The translations under genes and the position numbers were made by a program. The notes under the pieces are model-generated. The model saw only the letters and a program-made list of their open reading frames with translations, made no database searches and was not told where the DNA came from. Source: Cristatella mucedo (Eukaryota > Bryozoa > Phylactolaemata > Cristatellidae). From it: DNA of 64,000 nt. This document shows positions 34,440-45,089 of this stretch, piece after piece. The stretch is taken from positions 25,001-89,000 of the forward strand of contig WPIO01000013.1 of NCBI GenBank assembly GCA_009760855.2, written 5' to 3'. Each line of letters begins with the position of its first letter. Within the stretch, counting starts at the first letter, position 1.

Positions 34440-35630
34440 ACCTTGCTCAGTGCTCGCAGTCTCTAGCGCCCGCAGTTCCCCGCAGAGCTCTTTGCTGCGA
34501 GCCCATCCGAGCGAGGCAGAAGAGCGTCGGCAGAAGAGCGTCTAATGAAGGGCCGCCATTGTTCCTAGCGTTCCTACCCTTATATTTCTACATGGCCGCT
34601 GTTAATGCCGCTATCCGGGCCAACGCGAAGGATCCGGACCTCCCGTAGCTTTCAACGCATCGCACTCAGATAAGTCGCCGCTGGCTGCGACGAATTACTG
34701 CGACGAGCCACTGCTAATCATCGTAATTTGCCCGACCTTCTGCAGAAGGTCGGCCGGGTGCACAGCTCCAAATGCGCTTACTATAGGGCGCTGTATTTTA
34801 TTAGAGTGCGTCGAACCAATTGCGCAACGTATCGCATGCGCCGGGCACTATAGCGGATCGAGGCCGAGTACTTTAAAGCAAATTCCGGCCGCGCGATAGT
34901 TGGCGCATCCGCCGCGCGATGGGCTGCCGAGTGTACAGATGCGACACCGACGGTCGCCAAGTGATAGTCCAACGGACGATGACAATCGCTCGATGCGTCG
35001 CTTCAGCGCTCAGCGCACGCTGCCGAGCTTTGGGTGCGCGGGCGGGCTGAGCGCGGGTGCGCGGGCGGCGCATTCTCCCGCATCCCCTTCCGGCCGGCCG
35101 GAGCGCCCGGGGGTGTAATTGAGCGCGGCCGGCGCACGCGAGCGAGCGCCGGCCGCGGCGGCTCCGTGGGTGGCATCTCGCCGTCGGCGCCTCCGATCGA
35201 GCTAGACGATTGCCCGGGCGCCATTTTTAGCTGCGGTTGCAGCGGAAGCCGGCGAGGTGTCGGCAGTTTAAGCAAATCGCTTAAGCGCATGCTGCGCTGA
35301 ACCGACGGCGACCGCCGCTCGGCAGCTGAGCCCGGGGCGCTGCAGCCAAATAACGCCAGCCGCCGCCACCGCCGCCACCGCAGCCAAAGCGCCGCGGCGG
35401 CGGCTGCGGCTGCGTCCCAGTCGCGTGTCGCTGACATCAGCTTCCACCGCGGCCGCCGCTGGCGGCGGCGGCTTCGTAGCCACCTGTGCCGCGGCCGCCG
35501 CAGCCGGCGCAACTGCTACAAACGGGACGTGGTGGCATTCACGTTCAGACAGACCTTGACCGCAACCGCAGCGCTAGTTGCGGTGCAATTGCCGTGCTGG
35601 CTGGCGCGACGAAGCGACCGGCGAAGCCCT
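34440..35630. other. CpG-rich block with a possible - strand first exon
   Basis: Strongly CpG-rich. On the - strand, an ATG at about 35223 lies in a good context (GCTAAAAATGGCGCCCG). It opens a frame of about 74 codons to 35003 that starts MAPGQSSSSIGGADGEMPP and is Pro/Arg/Ala-rich. The frame continues upstream without a stop, and no convincing donor site follows. The product could be the start of a gene to the left or chance. No domain is recognised. Confidence 0.3.
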
Positions 35631-35631
35631 C

Positions 35632-35716
35632 ATTATTAATGATGATAATAATAATACTGCATTTGATAGAGCACCCTCAGAGAACTCGATCTCTTTCTAG
35701 GCACTTTACATAGGCT
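35632..35716 (-). mobile_element. L2-type LINE 3' tail fragment
   Basis: (AAT)n-like start, then CATTTGATAGAGCACCCTCAG and TCTCTTTCTAGGCACTTTAC. Confidence 0.7.
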
Positions 35717-35964
35717 GGCGACAAGTCGGTGCAGCACCGATGCGCGCGCGCATGTAGCGCGCGGTAGCGGAGCGCGGCAATCGCGAAGAGCTCTACACGC
35801 GTGCCTTATAATAACAAGTCCATATCCATAGCGTCTAGTCTAAAGCTTCTGACGATCGCTGGCGTCCACTCTCTCAGCCGCGGCGTACAACTCTTCATCC
35901 TGCTCAACGCCTAGAGCACAGCTATCAGCGAAACTGCTAGCGGGCACAACTAGCTGACTATTAG

Positions 35965-36142
35965 ATATAAATATAAATATAATTCATTTGTATAGAACCC
36001 TAAGAGAACTTAATCTCTACTCAGGCGATTCACATATGCCACGAGGCTCGAGCCCGCGACCTCGGTCATCAAATGCATTCACCTTGACCTCGGTCGTTAA
36101 GGGCGACCACCTTAACCGCTGGGCCAAACCGGCGGGGTTAAT
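35965..36142 (-). mobile_element. SINE-A copy with duplicated middle
   Basis: The - strand reads GGTTTGGCCCAGCGGTTAAGG, then two GACC(G)AGGTC-like segments (36060-36105), box B CGGGCTCGAGCC and the tail GTGAATCGCCTGAGTAGAGATTAAG...GGGTTCTATACAAATGAATT. The repeated CGACCTCGGTC / TGACCTCGGTC segment makes it longer than its relatives. Confidence 0.8.
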
Positions 36143-36144
36143 TA

Positions 36145-36695
36145 CATGACTGTCGGCTTCCATGCTGCATCGGCCTTCGATTGTCGAGCAGTCTCTCAAG
36201 TTTCTGGCCTCGATAATTTAGGAGCCGCGAGCGATGAATAGCAGTCGGCGTCTGGCCGTTTTAGAATGCCGCCCGTTTCAATGCGATCTCCGACATGCTG
36301 CCATTACCCCGCCGCCGCGTCCACTTCCTGCTGCCGGTGCTGGCGCCTGCGCAACCGCAGTCATGACAGCGACTACTTGTAACTTGCAGCGCTCGCTGTG
36401 CGCCTTTGCGCATTGCGCCGCGCTCGCGCTGCTACCGCCTCGCTGAGCCCCTCCGAATCAGCAGGTGCACACCGGGCAGGCAGCCCGGTGCCCCGCTCAG
36501 CCTAGGGCTCGGGGTGCTCGCTCGCTCGCTCTCTTTGCACGGCCCAGGACGCGGCCCAGAATGCCTCGTTGCCCAGCAGAAGGTAACGTGAGTGAGAGCC
36601 GCCGCCGCTGCCGCCTCGTCTCTTCTGCCACTACTAGGGCTCGCCGCCTGTGCACTCGCTTCGCCGAGTCAATACGATAATGTACATAAATTTAC
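36145..36695. other. GC-rich unassigned region
   Basis: A GAAG|GTAACGTGAG donor-like site lies at about 36580-36590, after ATGCCTCGTTGCCCAGCA. This is too little to call an exon. Confidence 0.3.
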
Positions 36696-36701
36696 CCGTC
36701 T

Positions 36702-36790
36702 ATTACAAGGCACTCCCGGAAGTACTGGTCGCCATCTTGCCACGCGACGGGACATACTTTCTCGCCTTAATTAATAGGAATATCAATTAG
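36702..36790 (+). repeat. Dispersed repeat with intact ETS and YY1 motifs, copy 2
   Basis: Related to 14277-14375. It contains CCGGAAGT (36716-36723, ETS-type) and GCCATCTTG (36731-36739, YY1-type) in CpG-rich sequence. The sequence just after it (AGGCTATTGAATCAGCTA) resembles the SINE-B 3' tail, so it may be part of a SINE-like unit. Confidence 0.6.
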
Positions 36791-36959
36791 GCTATTGAAT
36801 CAGCTAAACTTTACATTTCCTGCAATGCAGGAGTTATACAGTTTAGCCGATGGTACCCGTCTGCGCAAACTGGTTGTCCTGTTGCCTAGCGGCCTTTCTC
36901 TGAGCGATCACATGAACCCCCACGATTAGGTTGGCTACTTTGGGCCACGTAGTGCTGCA

Positions 36960-37674
36960 AACATAAGGCCTGCTTAGGCAAGGACACCACAGCCAAGCTG
37001 CTCCGTGCATTCGCGGCAAACCATCTCGACTTCTTTAACTCACCTCTCGCAAATCTTCCGGTCTATTAAATAAGACGTTTTCAGCTGGTGCAGAAATTCT
37101 TAAGCTACTGAAGTTATAAAAGTCCTAAAGACTTAAGACCAGATGAACGTCACCAGTGCCCCAGTACACCACTTCACAATGACCTGCACTGGCTTCCCAT
37201 CAAACAGCGTTCAAAAAAAAGTTCTGTCGCTCACAGCGTGGTTCCACTGTCTGAGTTATCCTAGGTCGCCATACAAATATACTATTGGTTTTTATTTGGT
37301 ATAAATATATGCTCCTATTGCTCCAGCCTATATATCGAATATACAGGAACTTCTAATCAGGCTTCACATCGTACCATTCTCTGCCCTGATTTAAGTAGTT
37401 TGGGTGCGCTTATAGCACTTCTTTGTAGATTGCGCCTTCATTTTGTATAATCCAAAAGGCTGAGCTCATTACCGACTGATGTCGAGGCATCCCCTGACTT
37501 GGGTCATTTAAAAAGAGCCGAAAACTCATCTAATTGTTGAAGGATTATTCTGTCCAAGTGAAATATCCTATGAGTACTTGAACGTGCTGACACTGCGCAT
37601 ATTATCGGTAAAAAAATTGGCATGCTTCCTTTCCGGCTAACATAAAGTGCCTAGAAGATTTATTTCTATTGTGG

Positions 37675-37676
<2 letters not shown>
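36960..37676 (+). mobile_element. Highly decayed L2-like copy
   Basis: Order and wording follow the L2 C-terminal half: TCTCGACTTCTTTAACTCAC, CTGGTGCAGAAATTC, CTGGCTTCCCATCAAACAGC, CTCCAGCCTATAT, GTACCATTCT, then GACATTTAAA-like sequence and an eroded tail AAAGTGCCTAGAAG...GTGGCACTATATA. No frame is open. Confidence 0.6.

Positions 37677-37677
<1 letters not shown>

Positions 37678-37707
<30 letters not shown>
37678..37707 (+). repeat. (AT)n microsatellite
   Basis: AT repeat placed where the L2-like tail ends. Confidence 0.85.
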
Positions 37708-37709
<2 letters not shown>

Positions 37710-39540
37710 AATTATTATTATCAAAAACGTTGCAACAATGGGGGAGGCAACAACGCATGTATCTTACTCTAGTAAAAGCTCTGGCGGTTTCGTAGAATCT
37801 GTAGTATGTGATATCAATCAAGCAAACTTTATTCCTAAGGTAGTTCGCGTTTCCGAGTAGAAAAGCCGGGAAATTGTATTGCCATTTTGCTTTCCAAAGT
37901 TTGATGCAGCATCAAAAGCAAGCAGTAAAAAAGCAAGTTGGATTAAGGCCAGCAATTTAGTGCCAGCAATTTAGTTATATTTATTTAGTGCCCGAAATTT
38001 AGTTATTTAGTGCCAGCAAATTATTTGTTAAGGCCAGCAATTTAGTCAAATTTTCTAATCTCATTGGCTCCTCGGATATCAGCTGCACAGTCACGCTTAA
38101 AAAGAACGTCTCCTAATAGTGTGGTCAGACTAGAGAAATTATTAATTTCTCTGAAACCCACTAGAGCTATTGCAGAATTAGATGCAGCTCCTAACAGCCC
38201 ATGATACCGCTGAACTGCGAAATTTGTCTCGATCGTAATAACATTAATGATCAATTGCATGTATAGCGCTCAAAGAGAACCTAATATCCTTGCAGGGTCT
38301 TTACAACTCGCTACAAGAGAATAAATACCCAAGGGTTATTGAAATGTACGACATCAAGCATGCTAAGGCAAACGAAAATCTTGTTTGAGCCAAAATGCTC
38401 AAACAAACGTGAAGACACTAGCGGCCACAGGTTAGTGAGAACTACGGCTAGTAGTGGGCTTTAAATCATCGTGCGCAGGTACGCGCAAAAAGTGCACCGG
38501 TACAAAAAAGACAAGTTCGAAAGGGCGAAGGAAAAGCTGAGCGGAAAAGACTGGTCTTTAGCTGAGACTTAAGGGCAAACTTGTTGATACAGAACCTATG
38601 TGTCGAAAAATCGAACCTTTGTTTAGGGTGTATTGCAAAAGACAGAAGTGTTAGAAAATGGATTTGCAGCAAATGTAAAATGCTTAGAAAAAGATTAAGT
38701 TCTCTTGGGGCGCTATATCAAATATATTATTATTATAAGAAAGTACGACGATTTCCCCGTAAAGAAAAAATGCGACTGTGCCAACCACGCCTAATTCGTA
38801 AGTAAACTGGAAGCAATATATTTAAAAACACAGAAAACAAATCTTTGTATCTCTGAATCTTATGCGACCTGTGTCCTAACTTGCTGAACCGTGGTAGATT
38901 GGGGTAAATTTGTCCACCTTGTTGAGGTGCGTGCTTATCAATTTTAAACACCTTCATTTACAGCGTAGCTTTGAGCCTTAAAAACTCCGTAAAATTTGAC
39001 ATATTATTCTTGTTATCAACAACGTTGCAACAACGGGAGAAGCAACAACGTATGCATTGTACTCTAGAAAATGCTCGTGTTTCCTTTGCAGCAATTTTAA
39101 TGCAAAGGTGACCAAGTTCTCTGAGAGCACTTTATCGAATGTATTATTTGTATTACCATTAAGTATTTGAAATTTGAGCTCTTTGCAGATCATTGCGGTA
39201 TTTTATTTTGGATTTTTGTTGCATAAGTATTATGTTTATTGTCTGAAGCATTTGAATGCTTCACTAATGTCACTATCTTGGCGGTAATAACGATTGCGTT
39301 TCAGCTGGCTAAGTGGCCCACCGACCTAAGCAGCCCCTTTTCTGCGGCCGGAAAAACATTCAGCTAAATAAAAATTCATAAAATCAAGCGCACACAGATG
39401 TGCGCTTAAACGGTAAATACCTCAAGCGAGGGAGTCCATTTTAATCGCTTCCAAGCTGTCCTGTCCAAGCGGCTTCTTTTCTTCACTTCACTTCTCGCTC
39501 TGCATTTCTGTCTTTTGCTTTGCCTTCACACGGTGGCTAA
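37710..39540. other. AT-rich region with small dispersed repeats
   Basis: A 60-bp sequence (CAA-AACGTTGCAACAA-GGGGAG-CAACAACG) occurs at about 37715-37775 and again at 39005-39066, both +. A GCCAGCAATTTAGT unit recurs four to five times at 37948-38045. L2-like tails lie at 38245-38330 (-), 38660-38736 (+) and 39085-39155 (+). No gene. Confidence 0.5.
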
Positions 39541-39849
39541 GCTAGAGGGCACAGGACCACATATGCCACCCGTATTATGAGGCCGTGACCTTGGCCGCCG
39601 CCTATTTCTTCGACCCGACCGACACGGCAATGGTAAAACTATGTCTCAATTTAACTCTAAGGCAAATCCCGGATCTCGCTATCCCTAAGGAGGTCGGGAG
39701 GCTCCTAACCTTTTTTGTGCCAATTGACTATCCTGGATCATTTCTCAGTCTCGTTTACTGTTCCAGTTCCATTCTACGTGCAAGGGTAACGTGGAGTTTG
39801 TCCCGCAATGAAACTTAAAAAGAAACTTAGCCAGGGGAAATTTCTTTTA

Positions 39850-41860
39850 AAATTTCATCTTTGAGGCAGGTCGTTTTGATCTGCACCCAGACTCAGCCGA
39901 AAGCCTCGATACCCTCACTAATGCAGTGAACAGGAAACTTGGTAGTGCCACTGACGAGAGTGCCATCGTACTTTCTGTCCGTCTACAAAGTCACAGGATC
40001 TTTTTAGGTTACCGAAAAAACTTCAAAGATGCCCCAATTTAAGCGCAGGATTGAACGCCGCTTTATGAAGTCTGGGTCCGACATAGATCGACGCCCTTTT
40101 TTCAAAGACTTCCTCCGAGTCTATACCTGGAAGCTTAGAAAACCAATGCTTCTTTTTTTCGCTCTTAAACTGTGAAGTATAGCCATTCAGACCAAAACAG
40201 CTTTATAAGACTTTTAGAAATTTGTTGCTGCCAAAGCTGAGAGGTCTCACTCACCGGATGCTAGTGAGAGGTCTCACTCACCGGATGCTAGTAGCGGGTT
40301 GGTCGACAGGCTTTCAGTCTTCTTCGTTAAAATAATTGCACACATTTGTGCCTTCGTAAAGCTCTTAAAGCTCGTAAAGCTCTCTCCGACTAAAGCAATT
40401 GCTAATTCGCAATCAGTGACCTTCGTTAGGAAATTTTACTATGCTTCTGCTTACAACGCGGCTACCCAAATAGAGTCCAGTAAAAAGAACTTTTCGTTTG
40501 AAGACCCCTATAGCATCCCTTCACTTCACAAGCAGGCCCAATTAGGTCTTCACTAGCAGACGCAATTAGGTTTTCACTAGCAGACGTACTTGTTCCATTA
40601 ATAGCGGAGATTTTTCATGCTTTTCTGGATAACGTAGTTGTTCAGAGGTCCTCCAAATTGGTTATCGATCGACCGATATTTAAAAAGTCTAGGTGTTTAA
40701 GAGATCCGAAGAAACTATAGCCCACTTCTCTTCCTTCACTTTTGTAATGCAATATAATGTATCTCCGTCTGTAATTCCACAAAGCCACAAAGACTATGCT
40801 GGTCTTACGCAGGAGAGTTTTGCATTGTGTACTCACAGCCTAAGCGGCTTTCGGTACGCATTCGGTAGCCAGCAGACTTCATCTCACTCAAGAAAGAGAA
40901 AGTCAAAAGATGTTGAAAAGATTGTCTCTGAGCAGCTTGCATCTCAAATTAAAAAAATAAATTCTAAGAAAGTTTTATGTCGGGATTCAAGCGGCAACAC
41001 TCCACTGAAACTGCTCTCCTCCTTGTAACCAATGACGTACTGTGCAGCAACGATGATGAGAATGTCACGTGCCCTAGCCCTGCTGGACCTATCTGCTGCC
41101 TTTGACACTTTTTATTACGATATCCTACTTGAACGATTGAGAACAACGATCAGTCTAGCAGAGGAGGCACTGACATGGTTCAAAATCGTACCTGTCCACT
41201 TGTGTTCGATTCGTATAGTTTGGAGAACTGATCTCATCCACCAGACCAATCACCTGTGGATCACACATGGGTCCGTCCTGGGCTCTTTACTGTTCTCCAT
41301 TTATACTGAACCATTGAGAAAAGTGAATCGGGCCGATGGAATCGTCTATCACTTTCATGCTGACAATAATCAGCTGCATTTGTCATTTAAACCGTCAGAA
41401 TCTGCTGCAGCGACTGATCAACTGAATGCACGCCCGGCAGGCATCTGATTCTGGGTTTCGGCAAATTTCCTCAAAGTTAACGGCGATAAAACGGAATTGC
41501 TACTCATATGGTACCCCGAGCGTGGTGGCTGGACTAGAAGGCTTCGAACTTTTAATAGGTGAAGCTACTGTGCAACCATCACTGTGTGCTCGGAATTTAG
41601 ATGTCTTCTTTGAAAACTGCCTTAATTTTGAAAGTTTCATTAAGATGATTGTCTCAACAGCTTTCCATCACGTCCAATCTTTATCTAAAGATTAGAGACT
41701 GTCTATCACGGTGGCTTGAATAAAATTACCCTTGCTCCCTGGTGCGGCCTAGGCTGGATTATCGCAATTCTATTTCGGGATGAACTACTGAAAAAGCCAC
41801 TTCAGCTGGCGATGGATATGGCTGCAAGGCTACTTTATAAAATTCCAGAGATTTGACCGA
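39850..41860 (+). mobile_element. Decayed L2-like element of a second subfamily (L2-b)
   Basis: Broken frames give, in LINE order, a linker region (ESLDTLTNAVNRKLGSATDE, then RRIERRFMKSGSDIDR), 'LVDRLSVFFVKI', an HSTETALL block near 41000, LLDLSAAFDTFYYDILLERL (from 41085), 'THGSVLGSLLFSIYTEPL', and FHADNNQ at the YADD position. Next come FLKVNGDKTEL-like sequence in a shifted frame and 'LCARNLDVFFENCLNFESF'. The active site is lost and there are several frameshifts. It contains a 27-bp tandem duplication (about 40236-40292) and an inserted LINE-R. It is distinct in sequence from the 62-kb L2. Confidence 0.75.
40748..40912 (-). mobile_element. LINE-R 3' fragment inserted in L2-b
   Basis: The reverse complement carries GAAGTCTGCTGGCTACCGAATGCG, GCCGCTTAGGCTGTGAGTAC, CTCTCCTGCGTAAGACCAGC and GACGGAGATACATTATATTG, as in the LINE-R copies at 3.4 and 12.4 kb. 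Confidence 0.75.
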
Positions 41861-41884
41861 GTGTCTCCTTCGCTAATTGTTGAT

Positions 41885-42025
41885 ATAATTGTTGATAATT
41901 GTTTATCAAGCATGATATTACTCACCATTCAATTGCGTTTTCCTTTGCAGCAAATGTAAAGCGCCTAGAAAAAGATTGAGTTCTCTGAGGGCGCTTTATC
42001 AAGTGCATTATTATTATTATTATCG
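41885..42025 (+). mobile_element. L2 3' UTR and tail
   Basis: TTTATCAAGCATGATATTAC, CACCATTCAATTGCG, TTTGCAGCAAATGTAAAGCGCC and (ATT)n. Confidence 0.8.
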
Positions 42026-42099
42026 CTAAAGGCAGCTTCGATTGGCTACCGATTGATCAATGGATACAGAGTAGATGTAAGTTCCCACGCTGACCCATA

Positions 42100-42275
42100 C
42101 AAAAAACTCAGCTGATTTAGCAGTGTCGTTTAAATAGTGCCAGAAGAGCCTTTACGGCTATCGCGATCTCTTGCAGCGGGTGATCAAGAATCGCTGACTG
42201 CAGAACTCAACCAGCCACTTGGGTCGTGAAGAGTGCGCATCTGAGTGCGCTTGCTGAGCTAAGACCCTGGGGGGC
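42100..42275 (-). mobile_element. SINE-B copy, divergent
   Basis: The - strand tail AGCTGA-like end (42107-42125), GAGCCTTTACGGCTATCGCG and the eroded head near 42250 match SINE-B. Box B is degraded. Confidence 0.6.
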
Positions 42276-42419
42276 GAGGCCTCCCCCCCAGCTTGGCTCC
42301 TCCATGCCTAGCTGAAGTGCTGCACCAGTTTTAGCCTCCTCGTGCCCTCGTGTCCTCGACGGACAATAAATTACCTGCTCCACTCCTCTGCTTAAGACAA
42401 TGCAAGCTTTCGCACACAC

Positions 42420-42560
42420 ACTTCCGCAATTCTTACGCAACGACATCTCTAGTCTCCTGCTGCTGTCGGCTGTGGCACATCCGTTCCGGCCGTCCTCAGC
42501 CGCTACCTTTATGCTACTCAATTCTTCGACAGTCCTCTTGACTCGGTGACTGCTTCTCAC
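42420..42560 (+). mobile_element. LINE-R fragment (coding part)
   Basis: CTTCCGCAATTCTTACGCAACGACATCTC and GGCTGTGGCACATCCGTTCC line up with 12410-12560 of the LINE-R copy. The 3' UTR is missing. Confidence 0.7.
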
Positions 42561-42609
42561 TTTTATGTCTGTGCTGCTGAGATTACGTCCATACTGCTGA
42601 GATGACGCA

Positions 42610-42660
42610 TGTTATTGTTTCTACAATGCAATTTGCAGGCCTGCAGCATATTTGAAATGC

Positions 42661-42710
<50 letters not shown>

Positions 42711-42725
42711 AGTCTTTTTGGAAAC
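42610..42725 (+). mobile_element. SINE-A/L2 tail expanded into (GA)n
   Basis: GCCTGCAGCATATTTGAAATGCCCA leads into (GA)n at 42662-42707, followed by GATTAAGTCTTTTTGGAAACG. In other copies the CCTAGAGAGAGATTAAG tail motif sits here, so the microsatellite grew from within the tail. Confidence 0.7.
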
Positions 42726-42929
42726 GTTTTTTTCTAATATTGACATTGCTGCTTTGATTACACGTGCATGCGAGTGGAGCCTGCGGTAAGCACAGGGGCA
42801 AGCGAATGCTCCAGGGGGAGGGGCGAATAGTTCAATCGGAATGCATGCAGCCGCTATTCCAACTCCTTTTGCAGCCACGGCCCGGTTTCCTCCAGAAGAA
42901 TATGCGAGCGTATCAGAATTTATCTGAGA

Positions 42930-43003
42930 GGTCGCCTCTGATCGCCTCTGATCGCCTATGATCGCCTCTGATCGCCTATGATCGCCTCTGATCGCCTATG
43001 ATC
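42930..43003 (+). repeat. 10-bp tandem repeat
   Basis: Seven units alternate between GATCGCCTCT and GATCGCCTAT, giving a 20-bp higher-order pattern. Confidence 0.85.
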
Positions 43004-43009
43004 GTCGCC

Positions 43010-43620
43010 CCATCGCAGGGAGGTTCCGGCTCGAGACCACTCGAGCAGGTGAAATCCTAAAGCTTTCGCTTCTTCTGGGTATCTCAAGTTCCGAGTAGAG
43101 AATAATTAGTTAAAGTCTAACGACACGTCAACTCTTCGCTAATCGTGTTCGTACTAGCCAAATCTTTTCCTCATCATTGGGGTGACTCACTGTGCCCGTC
43201 TCTCGGTTTGGCATGCAATTTAATGATTATGATAACAGCACAGTTGTGCAGCGCTCTCAGACAACTTAATCTCTCTCTCTCCAGGTACTTACCAATTAAC
43301 TCTTGGCTTACGCCTGAAAACGCTGAGATTGAGATACGAATATGCGGGGACATCAGGATCGTGCAAGGTAAACCGTACGGGAGGAGGCGGAGGGATACAG
43401 GCTTCGACGGACGGAGGTTCGCCGATATTTCAGTCCTAGCCGTCGTCATGGATGAAGATGCTGACCGTAGGGGTCGGCATCAGCCTTGACCTTTTCACCC
43501 CAGGCACTTCAGCCGTAAAAAAAATTGTAAGCAGAATTCCTCTGGTCTGAGGAAGAACGCGAGACGCCATCTGTCCTCACTAGGGAGAAGTAGTGTTCAG
43601 TATTCCGAAGGACAGTCGCC
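43010..43620. other. Unassigned DNA with an L2 tail piece
   Basis: Antisense L2/SINE tail at about 43235-43290 (GCGCTCTCAGACAACTTAATCTC). No gene supported. Confidence 0.4.
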
Positions 43621-43624
43621 ACTA

Positions 43625-43762
43625 AACCATGTTATGCTTGTTGACATTGAGCATGCTACCACAATTTTTTTCATCAAGTTTCCTTTACAGCATATGCAAT
43701 GTGTCTAGAAATAAATTAAGTTCTCTGGAGGCGCTATACAAACGTATTATTATTATTATTTT
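43625..43762 (+). mobile_element. L2 3' UTR and tail
   Basis: CCATGTTATGCTTGTTGACA, GCATGCTACCAC, then GTGTCTAGAAATAAATTAAG, GGAGGCGCTATACAAACG and (ATT)n. Confidence 0.7.
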
Positions 43763-44037
43763 ATGTCCAGGTGCTACTGCTGTCTTTTAAAAGGTTTTCG
43801 TTGAACAGTAAGGGAAGCTTATTCGAGGCTGACGTCTCAGCTTAGGCTTCATGAACTTGGTATTTTTAAAATCTCTTAAGTTTCACCAATGACGGACATC
43901 AACGGTCTAGTTTGCTTCAGCTTTTGGTGTCGCCGGCAGAACACAGTCGCATGTTGTCATTCACTTATTAAAAAGGGCTGATTTAAAATCTCGAAGATAT
44001 ATATGATAACTATGGCATACGTGATATATAAGATAAT

Positions 44038-44040
<3 letters not shown>

Positions 44041-44078
<38 letters not shown>

Positions 44079-44100
44079 TAATACGATATATATATATATT
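44041..44100 (+). repeat. (AT)n microsatellite
   Basis: AT repeat with ATATATGAGATAATACGATAT interruption. Confidence 0.9.
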
Positions 44101-44119
44101 ATATATTTACGATAAAAAT

Positions 44120-44285
44120 TTGATTTAAAAGCTTCATTTGTATAGCGGCAGGAGAGCCTTCACGACTCTCACCGCTGCTGCTTGCAGTGGACAATAAAGG
44201 ACCAGTCGCTGCAGCAGGACTAAAAACCCACGACCTCGGTCGTGAAGAGAAAGTACCTTACCTCCCGGGCTAAGACCCTGGAGCA
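44120..44285 (-). mobile_element. SINE-B copy
   Basis: TTGTATAGCGGCAGGAGAGCC, CACGACTCTCACCGCTGCTG, GGACCAGTCGCTGCAGCAGG and CACGACCTCGGTCGTGAAGAG are the reverse complement of the SINE-B body and head. The box B region is partly eroded. Confidence 0.65.
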
Positions 44286-44344
44286 GTGGCGTACCGGATG
44301 GGAGACAGGGGGCATATTCCTGGATCGGGGGGGGGGCGCCAAAA

Positions 44345-44965
44345 AAATGGGTGCCTAATACTTTATAACAAGAATGTTATATCACGCCTAGCGAAGACAT
44401 TGCTGGGCGGCAAGGCGCTCCAGGCCTGGCCGCTTGCGGTCTCTGCACAGTAAATGCTGGCTAAATCAGTAGAGCACCTAAACGTGAGTGACAGAACCTT
44501 GAAGTTCATACGCTGCTTGATTGGTAGCAAGTGCAAATAGGCGAGAAGTGGAGTGCTGTGGCAACTGCGACGCTCATGACTGACGACCCTAGCTGCAGAG
44601 TTTTGCACCCACTATAAGTGCCCGATTGCACACGTCGGTAGACCAGCAAGCGGTGAGTTATAGAAGTCGAGAGGGAATGTCAGAAATGCATTAACCAATA
44701 TGGATGTAGTATCCCTGTCTAAGCAAACCCGAATTTCAGCAATGCTGCGGGAAGGCAGATTTGACGACTGTGGAGCTGATGTGGTCGTCTAATAAAAGGT
44801 CATTTTGGAGCGCGACACCTAGATTACGTGCAGATTCAACAGGAGGTTCGAGCCGGTGTGAGCGTTTGGTTTTCTAATTTTTTTCTTAAGGACATTTGGC
44901 TTGCTCGCAACTAGTAAGTTGGTTTTGTTGTCGTTCAATTTAAGAAAGTTTGCTGATCGTCGATC
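44345..44965 (-). mobile_element. L2 ORF fragment, antisense
   Basis: The - strand encodes the RT C-terminal region, including 'RVVSHERRSCHSTPLLAYLHLLPIKQRMNFKVLSLTF' (44363-44608, shortened here by breaks), and upstream the DDHISSTV-like and DKTNLLV-like blocks. No tail is present. A hAT remnant follows directly to the right. Confidence 0.8.
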
Positions 44966-45089
44966 TTCATTTGAGTTAACTGGTGGATTCAAAAAAATAA
45001 AAAACCAGAAAAGCCGGAGGTGAAAGTGAAAGTAATTTCAATTTTAATTTTTATTAAAAGTAATTTGAGCCGATTCGTGATATTTTTAA

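Noticed and set aside
35003-35512. 169-codon - strand ORF as a definite gene
   Set aside because: The upstream half is Arg/Ala-rich CpG-island noise. Only the segment after the internal ATG is kept, as a weak candidate.
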